DNA from: Chitinophagales bacterium
GTDB lineage: Bacteria > Bacteroidota > Bacteroidia > Chitinophagales > Chitinophagaceae
NCBI GenBank assembly: GCA_026931325.1
Contig: JAIXLO010000096.1
Coordinates: 1-49,204, forward strand
DNA: 49,204 nucleotides
Direction: 5' to 3'
The position numbers and the translations under genes were made by a program. The notes under the pieces were generated by a model that made no database searches, was not told the origin of the DNA, and saw only the letters and a list, made by a program, of their open reading frames with translations. Below, piece by piece: positions 31,999-42,700 of the stretch. Within the stretch, counting starts at the first letter, position 1; every line of letters begins with the position of its first letter.

Positions 31999-33228
31999 TT
32001 AATAATGCAAAACTTTAAATTCAGTTCTTCTGTTTTTCTTACGACCTTCTGGATTATCTTTTCCATTGATTTCATTTGGAGCAATTGGTTTAGTTTCTCC
32101 ATAGCCAACAGCTACCATGCGTTCAGATGCAATTCCTTTACTTTCTAAATATTTTTTAACAGCCTCAGCTCTTGCCTGAGAAAGTTTCATATTATAAGCA
32201 TCATTACCCTTGCTATCTGTATGCCCACCAATTTCAATAACCATTGTTGGATATTTATTCATCATTGTAACAATTTGTTCATCAATAGCTGCATAAGATT
32301 CTGGTAATATTGTTGCTTTGTTAAATTCAAAATAGATATTATCCATAACCACTACAGTATCTACTTTTGGAGGTGGTGGAGGTGGTATTTTTTGTAAGCA
32401 TAAAACATTTAATGTTTGGTTTGTAATTTCATCATTTGTAATAGCAGAAGTTTGTACACTATTTGAATGATAACCTTCAGCAGAAGCAGATGAAGTAAAA
32501 TTATCAAAGTCATCAATTGTAAAACCATAAGAACCATCTGTACCAGTAGTATTTGATGAAACAATATTTCTTGAAGAATTTGTAATTTCTACTTTTGCTC
32601 CTTTAATTGGTTGATTAGTTTCACAATCTACAACAACACCAATAATATTTTTAATTGGTCTTTCTTTTGTTAAAACAAACATATCCAAACAACAATCACT
32701 TTCTCTATCTGAACTAAACATTACATCTCCTAAAATATTTTTTGCACCGCCATTTGTTGTAAAATAAATATCATCTTTTACAGAGTTTAAAGGATATCCC
32801 ATATTTACTGGTTTAGACCAATTATTAATTGAACCCTTACTACTATAAAAATCAAAACCACCCATACCTACATATCCATTACTTGAAAATACAAGTGTTG
32901 AACTTGCAGAGTGATAATATGGAGCTTGCTCATCAAATTTTGTATTGATATTAGCACCTAAATTCTCAGCAGTACCTGAAATAACATTTCCTTCGTTATC
33001 TAATCTTGCTTGCCATAAATCAAAACCACCAAAACCACCTTCTCTATTGCTTGAAAATAATAAATATTTTCCATCAGGCATAACAAATGGTTGTTGAGTA
33101 TTTGAACCAGACATATTAATTGTGCTGTCTAACAAAACTGGGTCGCCCCAACCATTGTTTGATTTTTTGCTTTTATATAAAGCAGCAGATTTTTTTGTTC
33201 CAGCAATAGTCCAACGAGTAAGATACAT
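31999..33228 (-). CDS. OmpA-family protein with PD40 repeats, C-terminal part (frameshifted)
   Basis: The first start codon in this frame is ATG 33228, but the coding frame is open to about 33756, so this is the C-terminal two thirds of a larger protein. It contains PD40-type propeller repeats (FVMPDGKYLLFSSNREGG, STLVFSSNGYVGMGGFDFY), a carboxypeptidase-regulatory-like domain (GVVVDCETNQPIKGAKVEITN...DGSYGFTIDD), a Pro-rich hinge (KIPPPPPPKVD) and a C-terminal OmpA peptidoglycan-binding domain (IEIGGHTDSKGNDAYNMKLS ... AEAVKKYLESKGI ... YGETKPIA). Such proteins anchor an outer-membrane complex to the cell wall. It is last in an operon with a PorP/SprF-like gene and two T9SS surface proteins. 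Confidence 0.85.
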   Translation of the reverse strand: MYLTRWTIAGTKKSAALYKSKKSNNGWGDPVLLDSTINMSGSNTQQPFVMPDGKYLLFSSNREGGFGGFDLWQARLDNEGNVISGTAENLGANINTKFDEQAPYYHSASSTLVFSSNGYVGMGGFDFYSSKGSINNWSKPVNMGYPLNSVKDDIYFTTNGGAKNILGDVMFSSDRESDCCLDMFVLTKERPIKNIIGVVVDCETNQPIKGAKVEITNSSRNIVSSNTTGTDGSYGFTIDDFDNFTSSASAEGYHSNSVQTSAITNDEITNQTLNVLCLQKIPPPPPPKVDTVVVMDNIYFEFNKATILPESYAAIDEQIVTMMNKYPTMVIEIGGHTDSKGNDAYNMKLSQARAEAVKKYLESKGIASERMVAVGYGETKPIAPNEINGKDNPEGRKKNRRTEFKVLHY

Positions 33229-33756
33229 AATGTTTCCATTAGGAGTAACAGTTACAACTCCTTGATGATAATTGCTTGGTTGTGGAATATCAGTTTTAGA
33301 AATACTATTTAAAACTCCATCAGAATATGTTGCTGTATAAATTCTATTTATATGAACTGTATTTTTTGCTGCACCACTATCTGCTCTTGTAGATGTAAAT
33401 AAATATGTATTATCATTTACTTTTACTGGTGCATAATTTGCACCTGTTGTATTTAAGCCTGAAGCATTGCCTTTACTAACTTTATATAAACTGATATCCT
33501 TATTAAGTTGTTCCTTAATAAATCTGAGATTTTTTATTTCTCTATTTGCATCTTCAATATATTCACTTCCACCTTGTCCTTGAGAAATAAAATTTGTTAA
33601 TGCAGAATCTGCAGCATCATAATTTGCTAAAGCTCTTAAAGTTTTTCCATACCAATAAGAAGCTAAAGGAAATTGAGCTTTATCAAATTTAGTAGCTTGT
33701 GCATAATAAGGTTCTGCCTTTACATGATAGTTTAAATGTCTATAACATTCAGCAAC
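33229..33756 (-). pseudogene. Middle part of the OmpA-family gene, open but lacking a start
   Basis: This stretch is open and in frame with the ATG at 33228. It reads VAECYRHLNYHVKAEPYYAQ, KAQFPLASYWYGKTLRALANY and DAADSALTNF, which are TPR-like helices, then the first propeller segments. It has no usable start codon of its own. It joins the N-terminal fragment if one base, such as a G of the GG at the junction, is removed near 33757. Confidence 0.7.
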
Positions 33757-34015
33757 CTATATATACTGCTTGTTGATAATTACTTACAGCAACTTTTTGC
33801 TTTTTATTTAAAGTATTAACAGTATATGGATCAAATACATCAGTCTTTATTTTTTTGTTAGTACTATTAATATACTTTTCATAATACTCAGCAGCTGAAT
33901 TATAGTCTGCTTTTTCAAAATAATTATCTGCAGCTTTAATGTAATCATACACAACTTGTGATTTTACATTGAGAGCTATTGTAGCAATTGTAAATAATAA
34001 AAAAATCTTTTTCAT
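33749..34015 (-). CDS. OmpA-family protein, N-terminal fragment (signal peptide and TPR)
   Basis: The 88 residues begin with a signal peptide (MKKIFLLFTIATIALNVKSQ) and a TPR motif (AADNYFEKADYNSAAEYYEK), then end at a stop just after NYQQAVYIGC. The next frame continues with VAECYRHLNYH, completing the expected TPR helix, so a single-base indel around TATATATAGG explains the break. The start lies 44 bases after the PorP/SprF-like gene in the same operon. Confidence 0.75.
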   Translation of the reverse strand: MKKIFLLFTIATIALNVKSQVVYDYIKAADNYFEKADYNSAAEYYEKYINSTNKKIKTDVFDPYTVNTLNKKQKVAVSNYQQAVYIGC

Positions 34016-34059
34016 GTAATATTATTTCCTCTGTTTTAAAATCAGGTGTTATTTTGGCT

Positions 34060-35070
34060 TTATAGTCTTGGACAAATAAATTCTACTTTAGGAGTTTTTG
34101 TTTTCTTTTTACCTATAAATGATAAAGAAATTTCAAAACTATTAGAGCCTCTTTGTATTTTACTTAAATCAGATGAGTTTACATCATAGCTAATACCTAA
34201 AGTTACGTTCTTGTAAAAAATACCAATATATGGTGAAATAGCATCTTTAAGTCTGTAATTTGCACCAAATAAAAATTCAGTTCCTAAAGGAGCTTTAATT
34301 TGTCCATAAGCACCAATCATAAATTCAGAAGCAGTGCGTTGGCGTAAATACAAAATATTTGGAGTTACAGAAAAGTTTTCATTTACAGCAATTCTTAACC
34401 CTCCATGTAATGTATAACGTACAGGAATTTTTTCTGAACTATTAGCACTAAATTTATCTTCAGGCATTGTAATATGAGAAGCAGAAAAGCCTGCATACAA
34501 ATTCATTTTTTTACCTGGCTCAGCATCATAATATAAAACACCTGCACCAGCATCAAAAGCACTTGCAGACGTTCTTGATAAAATATCTGGTGGTAAATTA
34601 GGGTCATAGCCTATTAAAGGATTATATTGACTACCCCATTGCATTTTATTTGGATTAAACTTTCTTTGAATTAATCCAGCTTGTAATCCAAATACTAATC
34701 TTTGATAACCCATTGTACCAAACTTAACTCCTGTATATGCAATATTTCCATAAGCAGTAAGATAAGAATAGCCTCCATCTCCTGCTGTTTGTTGCATAAC
34801 ACTTCCACCAAAGTTTAAAGTATTTGCTCCATTAAAATCTACAGAAACCCCTGGTGTAGAAAAAGGTGTAGTTATGTTGCCCCACTGGCTTCTATAAATT
34901 CCAGTAACTCTGTAATCACCATCAAAAACACCTGTTAAGGCAGGGTTTAACCATGAAGGATACATGTAGTATTGAGAAAAGTGAGGATCTATTTGTGCAT
35001 TTGTTTTAGATGCAAATAATAAACTACCTACGCTTACTGCAAGTATCATAAATTTAGAAATAGCTCTCAT
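34060..35070 (-). CDS. PorP/SprF family type IX secretion outer-membrane protein
   Basis: The protein has 336 residues, with a signal peptide (MRAISKFMILAVSVGSLLFA, cleaved near TNAQ) and then the family hallmark DPHFSQYYMYPSWLNPALTG. The rest is a predicted 14-16 strand outer-membrane barrel (GGSVMQQTAGDGGYSY, LVFGLQAGLIQRKFNP, ITMPEDKFS, PYIGIFYKNVTLGISYDVN). In T9SS, PorP/SprF-like proteins help export or anchor gliding and type B CTD proteins; paralogues sit next to their client genes, as here. It is 36 bases downstream of the 1,526-residue surface protein gene and precedes the OmpA-family gene, a common three-gene module in Bacteroidota. Confidence 0.9.
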   Translation of the reverse strand: MRAISKFMILAVSVGSLLFASKTNAQIDPHFSQYYMYPSWLNPALTGVFDGDYRVTGIYRSQWGNITTPFSTPGVSVDFNGANTLNFGGSVMQQTAGDGGYSYLTAYGNIAYTGVKFGTMGYQRLVFGLQAGLIQRKFNPNKMQWGSQYNPLIGYDPNLPPDILSRTSASAFDAGAGVLYYDAEPGKKMNLYAGFSASHITMPEDKFSANSSEKIPVRYTLHGGLRIAVNENFSVTPNILYLRQRTASEFMIGAYGQIKAPLGTEFLFGANYRLKDAISPYIGIFYKNVTLGISYDVNSSDLSKIQRGSNSFEISLSFIGKKKTKTPKVEFICPRL

Positions 35071-35106
35071 TATAGTCAGCTTTTATTGGTTTAAATTTTT
35101 ATTGTT

Positions 35107-38100
35107 TTATCTTATAATTGTTAATGAACCTGATTTATTTGGATATTGACCTTTAAAGTCAATAATGTAATAATATACTCCAACTGGTACTGGTTTGCCA
35201 TTTACTTTACCATCCCAAGGTGTTGTATATCCATTATTAGTTTTATATATTAATTGTCCATATCTATTAAATATTTCAACAGAAACATTTACATAATCGT
35301 TTAAATTCTCTATTACCCAAGTATCATTGATTCCATCTCCATTAGGAGAAAAGGCATTAGGTATAATAATTGGTTTTAATCCTTTTACAATTAAGGTATC
35401 TGTTGCAGAACAATTACCTGCTCCTGTTGCTTTTAAAACATAATTTATATTTTGAGTAACTTTTAATAATGGATGTAAAATATTTGCATTTGATAATCCT
35501 GTTGCAGGAGACCATTTAAAAGTTATAGCACTTGAAGAGTCGTTTACAATTGGATTAAATTGAACTATTGTACCAACAGGAACTATTATTGGAGGTCCAG
35601 CATCAATTACAGGTTGCACATAAACTTTTACTTGTTTTCTCATTGTATCAGAAGGACAACCTTGTTGATTTTTTACAGTTAAACTTACTGTGTAATTTCC
35701 TGCATTTTGATAAAGTTTTGTAAGACTAGTATTAGTTGTATTTGTCCAAGTATTATTTTCTCCAAAATTCCAATATCTATTAGAAATAGTACTATTAGGT
35801 GCAGTACTTAAATCTGTAAATGTGTTTGGATTACCTTGACAAAGCTCAGAAGGTGACACAGTAAAATTAGCTATTGGTTTATCATAAAAAGCACTAAAGT
35901 CTTTAGAAACTTGTTTACTACAACCTGCATTTGATGTAGCAGTTAATTTTACATTGTATGTATTTGATGTTGCATAAACATGTGAAGGATTTTCAGCTGT
36001 TGAAGTTGGGCTTCCATCTCCAAAATTCCATAAGTATGATAATGTACCAGAAGCTATTGTTGAAGTATTAGTAAACTTAGCTGGATTACCAGGCATACAA
36101 ACAAAATCTGGTAAATTAAAGTTTGCAATAGGATTTGGATTTACAACAACATTTGTTGATGCTGATGACTCACAGTTATTTAATGTTACTTTTATAGTAT
36201 AAGTACCACTCATTGCTGTTGTACTATTAGTAATGCTAACATTTTGTTGATTACTTGTAAATCCACCAGGTCCAGACCAGGCATAAGTTACTCCAGCAGT
36301 AGTTGTGCTTGAAGTTAAATTAATAGTAGCATCAGCACATAAAGGTGAATTATTTGTAACAACAGGAGTAGCTGGAGGTGCAGGATCATTAATAGTAAAT
36401 GGTCCAACAACATTAGAAATACAAACACCAGCTTTAACAGTAACATTATTATATGTGCCAGCAGATAAAGATGCAATAGTAATAACTCCTGTAGCACTGC
36501 TTGTTAGTGTTGCAGAATCTACAGTAGAGCCTTTAGTATATTTAACTAAGAATGATTTATTAGGTTCTAAACCTTCTAATACAATACTACCTGTAGATGA
36601 ATTACATGAGGTTGTGTTATTAGAATTACTATTTGTAATATTTGGTGTTAAGTTCACAACAATATTTTTGGTTGTTGCTGTAGATACACAACCATTTAAT
36701 ACTGCAGTTACAGAATATGTCCCAGATGCTGCAGTTGTAGCATTAGTAATTGATGGATTTTGTTGATTACTAGTAAAGCCATTTGGCCCAGTCCATTCAT
36801 AACTAACACCAGTTGTAGTTGAAGATGCACTTAAATTAATTGTATTACCAGAACAAAACTCACTATTAGCAGTTATTGTAGGAGTATTTGGTGCAGATGG
36901 ATATGTAATTTGTGCAGAAGCTATTTCATTAGAAATGCAACTTCCTATTTTAGTAGAAATATTTTTATAAGTTCCTACTGGTAAATTACTGATTTTTACG
37001 ATACCATTAGCATCAGCAGTTATATTAACTGTTACTACATTATTATTTATATCGGTATATTTTACTTCATAATTTGCATTTGCAGATAATCCATATAAAT
37101 AAATTTCTCCATCACTTGGACCTGTACAAGTGGTTGGTGATACTGCCTTAGCACTATCAATTACAGGGGTCTCAGCAACTACAACAGTAATTTTTACTGT
37201 ATCAGCAGGGCAAGGATATCCTGAACCAGTACCTGCTAAAGTATGTTTTACTACATAAGAACCAGTTGCTGTATAAGTATGTGTTTGTACTGCATTAGAT
37301 GTTATTGATTTTGTTGTACCATCACCAAAATCCCAATACCATTCAGTAGTTCCTGTAATATTTGATGTTGGAGTAGCCGTAATTTGCTCACCTAAACATA
37401 ATGTTGTAGGTGTAATTGTAAATATAGAATGAGGTTGTGCCCCAGGGTTAACAGTAATAGTTTTAATATAAGTTGTTAAACCACCATATTGAGTAGTAAT
37501 TGTTAATTTGACAGTATAAGTTCCAGCTGTTGGGAAGATAAACGTTGGATTTTGTAAATTAGATGTATCACCTGGATTTGATGTAAATTCCCAATGCCAT
37601 TTTATAATATTATATCCTTGGGGGGTAACAGAAGGTGATGTAAAATTAACAGGGCTTGCAGTATCACAAGTGACTGGTTGATTATAAGTAAAGGTTATGG
37701 TAGGTAAAGCTTTAATTTCTATATCTAATATAAAATCTAAGACATTACCATAAAAACATCCAAAGGGATCTGGTTGATTATTAAATGTTACTTTTAAAGG
37801 AATATGATAAATTCCAATAGCATCAAATGTATATTGATTAGGTAATCTATACAAGTAATGCCATTCACCATTAATTATAGATGAGTCTAATGGTGTAGGG
37901 TTAGTTTGAGTTACATCTGTTAATGGAGGTGGAATTACACTTAAATGTCCTGCAGGTGTAGTTTGGGTTAATTTCCAAACAATTTCAGTTGCTTTGAAAG
38001 GCAAATTAACACCTATATACATTGGTATATTTAAAAATCCATAAGGATGAACAGTAGATATATTTGAGGTATCAGGAGTATTATAAGAACCATTTGTTAT

Positions 38101-39687
38101 TTTATAAGGGTCTAAATTTGTACCAGCATTGTAACCATAACTTTCTACTGATCCTTCACCATAAACAATTCCTGTAAAAGCAGAATCACAAGTTGCAACA
38201 GATTGACCACTAGCTCCTGTCCATCTTTTTGTTACAATTGAATAGCCAGCTTTATTTGGGTGCGGTCCAACATACTTATCATTAACAGGGATGTTATTTA
38301 TAGAAACGCCATCAATTTTTAAAGAGGCTAATCCTCCAGTGGGCAAGGCTATAGTTAAAAAGTTAGCAACAATAGCATATTTATCATTTCTATAAAATCT
38401 TGTACTATTTACAGCCTGTCTCATTGGGCTCAATGTAATCATTTCTGGATCTCCCACAGAACCAGGAATACAACTTCCTCCTGTCATAAACTGACACATC
38501 ATAATTGGCTTATCAGCCTCAATATAATCGGGTGTACTACTTTCAAAGAAATAAAAATTATTGTTTTGAAGTCCTGTTAAGGTTACTCCATTTCTCTTTA
38601 CAACAGTTGTAGGGTCTGAAACAGCTATTCTATAGCTACAAGTACTAAAAGCTGGAAGTGTTGTATTACCTGAGAATGGAACTGTTAAATAAGTTGTACC
38701 CCAAGTATGTTCAGGAAATAGTTGCTGATTGTCATTATCTCCTCCTCCGCTACCACAACTTATTGGGTTGGTAGTTCTACTACTACCTGCAAAAACAGCA
38801 ATAGGTTTACAAGTTCCATCTAACCCAGGAAGAGATTGAATTTTTGTACCTGATAAGTTTTTCCCAGTTAATGAGGTACCACCATTTCCATTTGCATCAG
38901 CTGCATCATTTGCACCTACCAACTGATAAACTTCTCCTCTTTGTAAAGTAATAACAGAAGCTACTCCAGGTTGTAACCCTGTTTTGTCTTGTGCTCTCGT
39001 TTTTACTGAAGGAGTAATTTGAACTTTTGTATCATTATCTTTTGCAATAATATATGTCCAGTTAAAACAATCTGAAGTATAGTCTTGATAACTATTCAAA
39101 GAAACATAAGTATAACCCCATGCTTCAATGGGCAATAACATAGAAGCACCAGAGTTTGCACCATCATATATATGTGAGTATGCAACTATTGGAACATTGC
39201 TGGTTATTCTAATAGCTCTTTTATATTTACCAGCTCCACCCCAACCAACAGGAGGTGGTGCTGAATACAAACGACAGTCATAAGTGCCAGATTTTGGCAT
39301 AGGGCTTGGTCCAACTCCTGCAGCAGTAGTTGTACCAGTAGTATAAGGAGCAACAGGAGCTACAGCTGGTGTTGTACCTGTTGAAATTGCAGTAAATGCA
39401 GGTATGTTATATCTTCTTCTCCAAATAGTAGCAGGGATAGCGGGGTTTCCCGGTCCTATTATTTCAACATCTACAACAGCTGGTTGAGCGTCAGTACTTA
39501 AATACAAAACCATATCCATATTACCTCCACCATCATTCATAGATTGGTGGTGTCCATAACTAACCCAAAATTCTTTCCCTCTATTAGAAATGGACTGGGC
39601 ATAAGTTATTACAATTCCAAATAAAATAGCAATAACTGTAAAAAGAGGCTTCAGAATTTTGCTAATTTTTTTCAAAAAGTTTTGCAT
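35107..39687 (-). CDS. Large T9SS surface protein: IgGFc-binding-like, PKD and type B sorting domains
   Basis: The protein has 1,526 residues. A signal peptide (ILFGIVITYAQ end) leads to an IgGFc-binding-like region of about 500 residues (RGKEFWVSYGHHQSMN, VPIVAYSHIYDGANSGASML, GDPEMITLSPMRQAVNSTRF, SVESYGYNAGTN). Two PKD domains follow at about residues 660-825 (IIKWHWEFTSNPGDTS, TEWYWDFGDGTTKS). Two paired 'SprB-like' modules then repeat TxTxVxYxWxGPxGFTSNQQN. Two more PKD domains come next (LSYLWNFGDGSPTSTAENP, RYWNFGENNTW). The end is a type B sorting domain (PNAFSPNGDGINDTWVIEN ... SGSLTIIR). It is probably a cell-surface adhesin exported through T9SS. It shares its IgGFc-like half with the giant protein upstream and lies directly before the PorP/SprF-like gene. 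Confidence 0.9.
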   Translation of the reverse strand: MQNFLKKISKILKPLFTVIAILFGIVITYAQSISNRGKEFWVSYGHHQSMNDGGGNMDMVLYLSTDAQPAVVDVEIIGPGNPAIPATIWRRRYNIPAFTAISTGTTPAVAPVAPYTTGTTTAAGVGPSPMPKSGTYDCRLYSAPPPVGWGGAGKYKRAIRITSNVPIVAYSHIYDGANSGASMLLPIEAWGYTYVSLNSYQDYTSDCFNWTYIIAKDNDTKVQITPSVKTRAQDKTGLQPGVASVITLQRGEVYQLVGANDAADANGNGGTSLTGKNLSGTKIQSLPGLDGTCKPIAVFAGSSRTTNPISCGSGGGDNDNQQLFPEHTWGTTYLTVPFSGNTTLPAFSTCSYRIAVSDPTTVVKRNGVTLTGLQNNNFYFFESSTPDYIEADKPIMMCQFMTGGSCIPGSVGDPEMITLSPMRQAVNSTRFYRNDKYAIVANFLTIALPTGGLASLKIDGVSINNIPVNDKYVGPHPNKAGYSIVTKRWTGASGQSVATCDSAFTGIVYGEGSVESYGYNAGTNLDPYKITNGSYNTPDTSNISTVHPYGFLNIPMYIGVNLPFKATEIVWKLTQTTPAGHLSVIPPPLTDVTQTNPTPLDSSIINGEWHYLYRLPNQYTFDAIGIYHIPLKVTFNNQPDPFGCFYGNVLDFILDIEIKALPTITFTYNQPVTCDTASPVNFTSPSVTPQGYNIIKWHWEFTSNPGDTSNLQNPTFIFPTAGTYTVKLTITTQYGGLTTYIKTITVNPGAQPHSIFTITPTTLCLGEQITATPTSNITGTTEWYWDFGDGTTKSITSNAVQTHTYTATGSYVVKHTLAGTGSGYPCPADTVKITVVVAETPVIDSAKAVSPTTCTGPSDGEIYLYGLSANANYEVKYTDINNNVVTVNITADANGIVKISNLPVGTYKNISTKIGSCISNEIASAQITYPSAPNTPTITANSEFCSGNTINLSASSTTTGVSYEWTGPNGFTSNQQNPSITNATTAASGTYSVTAVLNGCVSTATTKNIVVNLTPNITNSNSNNTTSCNSSTGSIVLEGLEPNKSFLVKYTKGSTVDSATLTSSATGVITIASLSAGTYNNVTVKAGVCISNVVGPFTINDPAPPATPVVTNNSPLCADATINLTSSTTTAGVTYAWSGPGGFTSNQQNVSITNSTTAMSGTYTIKVTLNNCESSASTNVVVNPNPIANFNLPDFVCMPGNPAKFTNTSTIASGTLSYLWNFGDGSPTSTAENPSHVYATSNTYNVKLTATSNAGCSKQVSKDFSAFYDKPIANFTVSPSELCQGNPNTFTDLSTAPNSTISNRYWNFGENNTWTNTTNTSLTKLYQNAGNYTVSLTVKNQQGCPSDTMRKQVKVYVQPVIDAGPPIIVPVGTIVQFNPIVNDSSSAITFKWSPATGLSNANILHPLLKVTQNINYVLKATGAGNCSATDTLIVKGLKPIIIPNAFSPNGDGINDTWVIENLNDYVNVSVEIFNRYGQLIYKTNNGYTTPWDGKVNGKPVPVGVYYYIIDFKGQYPNKSGSLTIIR

Positions 39688-39733
39688 TTTAATACTTATA
39701 AAAGTTAAATCTATTTTTCAACTCATTATTAAT

Positions 39734-39763
39734 TGTCTGCCATAATAATTATTATGGCAGACA
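39734..39763 (-). terminator. 30-bp perfect palindrome after the giant gene
   Basis: TGTCTGCCATAATAA runs straight into its reverse complement, 12 bases after the stop codon of the giant gene. On the minus strand it is followed by an AT-rich tract without a clear U run. It may be an attenuator that lowers expression of the downstream operon genes, or an mRNA-stabilising hairpin. Confidence 0.5.
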
Positions 39764-39774
39764 CAATTATAATT

Positions 39775-42700
39775 TTATCTTATTAAGTTTAATGAACCTT
39801 TTAATTCTCCCTTAGTATCATCAATTAGGGTATATCTTAATACATAAATATATACTCCAGATGGAACTGGTTTGCCTTTGTATGTGCCATCCCATCCTGG
39901 TAATTGAGTATTAGATTCAAAAATCTTTTCTCCCCATTGATTAAATACCATCAACTGCATTGTTTTAACAGAGCCATAAACTTTAAATACTCTGTTTTCA
40001 GGATTTGATGAACTTGGGTTAAATGCATTTGGTACATAAATCTTATATACAGAAATACTCTTTCCAGTAACTGGTGCACTTACATTTTGTTGACAAGGTA
40101 AAGTTCCATTAACCCTTACAATGATTGTTACAGATGTATTAGGAGCTAACCCTGATACAATATGTGATAATCCAGTACTACCAGAGCTTGGGGTATTCCA
40201 TGTTGTACCATTATCTATTGACACTTCATAACTTGTAGCACCTGGTACAGCAGCCCAAGTAAATGTTACAGAGTTTTGAGTAGAATCTGTAAATGATACT
40301 ACTGGAGCAGCTAATATATTAAATACTTCTACTTTAACCATTTTTCTTGTTGCACTTACGCAACCAGTTGTAGTATTTGTTGCTTCAATATAAAACTCTT
40401 GTGTTGTAGTAACATTAGTAATAGTATAATTAGTTCCAGTATGTATCGGTGTTGTACTACTTGAAGATGCATACCAATTATAATCAATGTCTGTAGATGG
40501 GTTTTTAACTTTAAATGTTACAGAATCTCCTGCACATATTTTAATTAAATCATCCATAGCATCTACAAGTGGTAAAGGATTTACTATAATATTTTTAAGA
40601 CTATCTCCTTTACAACCATCAACAGTTTGAACATCTAATTTTACTGGATATGTTCCTGCTGTATTATAAGTAAATGTACTTGTTTTACCAGTAGCAGTAC
40701 TTCCATCATGGAAAGTCCAATTCCATTGATTAGCATTTACTCCACCAGAAGTTGCATCTTCAGCTGTAAATGTAGCTGTGTTTCCTTCACAACCTGCAAA
40801 AACATAATCAAATCCAATAGCAGGTGAAGGAATAACATGAATATAGATAATATCTGTTTGGCTGTTATCACAACTACCTATTGTAGGAGCAGTAAACTTA
40901 ACAGGTAATGTATATAAGCCTGGAGCTGTAAATATATAGTTTTGAGGTAGTGAGAAGAAATAAACCTTATCACCATTTGCATCATAAGCACTATCAGATG
41001 GCGTTGGGTTATTTTCTACTACATCTGTATTTGGAGTAACATTAGGTACATTACTAAATTGCCATGTAATACTTGTTGGTATAACTGAAATTCTTGTAGT
41101 AATCTTAGTATCAGTATTAGCACAAGTATAAGAAGGTATAAGACCAGTTGTTGAACTTGCAGGTGCACCACTACCTGTAGCTCTTAAATTTTTCACTAAA
41201 GTTCCCATATTGTAACCATAGCTTTCAACACTTCCTAAGCCATAAGTAATTCCAGTAAAGGCACTATCACATTCAACTCTTACAGGTCTTTGTGCTGATG
41301 TCCAACGTTTAATAACAACTGTATAATTAACACCTTTTAAACTTGTTGTTCCATTTGCTGGATGAGAATATGTATAGTCAGGTGTTTGTTGTACTCCATT
41401 ATCATATATTTTTAATGAAGGCATAGCATTAGTTGGAACAATCATTGTTAAATAATTCACTTGAATAGACTCTACAGTATTTCTATAGAATCCTGCAGAT
41501 TTAATGCCTTGTTCAATAGGGCTAATGTATATCATTTCAGGGTCACCTACACCTGAACCACCTTGACATGCTCCATCCCCTAAGAACTGAGCTACCATGA
41601 TAGGTTTATCAGATTCTAAATAATGTGGTTGGTTAGAGAAATATTGATAATAGTGGTTATTTACAATGCCTGTTAGTGGAACACCATCTTTTAATACAAC
41701 TGTTGTAGGATCTTGCACTGCAACACGGAATGTGTTCATAGCAAATGGATTACTTGCTGTATTATATGCAGAACCACTAAATGATGTAGGAGCTACTAAA
41801 TAACGTTTGCCCCACGCAGTAATAGGGAAGTTTTGTTGCATCATAAAGTCACCACCACTAAAGCATCCTGCTGGCATATCAATAGCTGTTCTTGAACTTC
41901 CACTAAATACTGCAATTGGATAGCATTTACCTGCACTATTTGGTATAGATTTAACAACACTTCCACTTAACTCTTCTGTTTGAGAAGTAGCTAATACCTG
42001 TAATACTTGTCCCCTATTTAGTATAACAGTCGTTGGCGTACCTGGTGTAATTACAGGATTTACGTTTTGAACTGCAATACCTGCTGTACTTGTAATTTCT
42101 ACAGCTGTATTATCATTATCAGATACTACATAATATAAAGAGAATGAGTTTGCACCATAATTCTGAGTAATAGTAAGTGTTTTATATTCATACCCCCAAA
42201 CCCCTACAGGTAATAACATTGATGCACCTGAAGAAGTACTACCTATTCCATGTGCATAAGCAACAACTGGAACATCGCTAATTATTTCAACACTTCTATC
42301 AAATAAACCAGCACTATTTAAGAATGCATTGTCAGGCCCATTTTTAGGCAAATAATCTGCTGGTGCAGGTGCATAAACACTATTTGCAGGAACTAAGAAA
42401 CTACGAGACCAGTTTGTTCCATTTACTTTTACTGTAACATTAGCAGGTTCTTCAAACGTAGCAATATAATAGGTCATTTCTTGAGTAGTGCCTGCATTTA
42501 ATTGGTTTGCAGCATAAGCAAAGTAGAAATGTGTACCTCTGTTAGAACTATCTCTATCAGGTATTACTGGAGGTGCATAAGGGTTAAATAATCCAGTAAA
42601 TTTATCTAAATAATGAGCATCAAGGTCGTAAAGCATACGTTTTGCTATTTCATTTCTACTATTAACATTAACCACCCAAGCATTACTTGCAGTAGTTTTT

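Noticed and set aside
32345-32395. Pro-rich stretch as possible frameshift or repeat expansion site
   Set aside because: It encodes an ordinary Pro hinge before the OmpA domain and the frame is intact.
36305-36766. 153-codon open frame on the plus strand inside the 1,526-residue gene
   Set aside because: It is the antisense of a low-complexity, repeat-rich coding region with no independent support.
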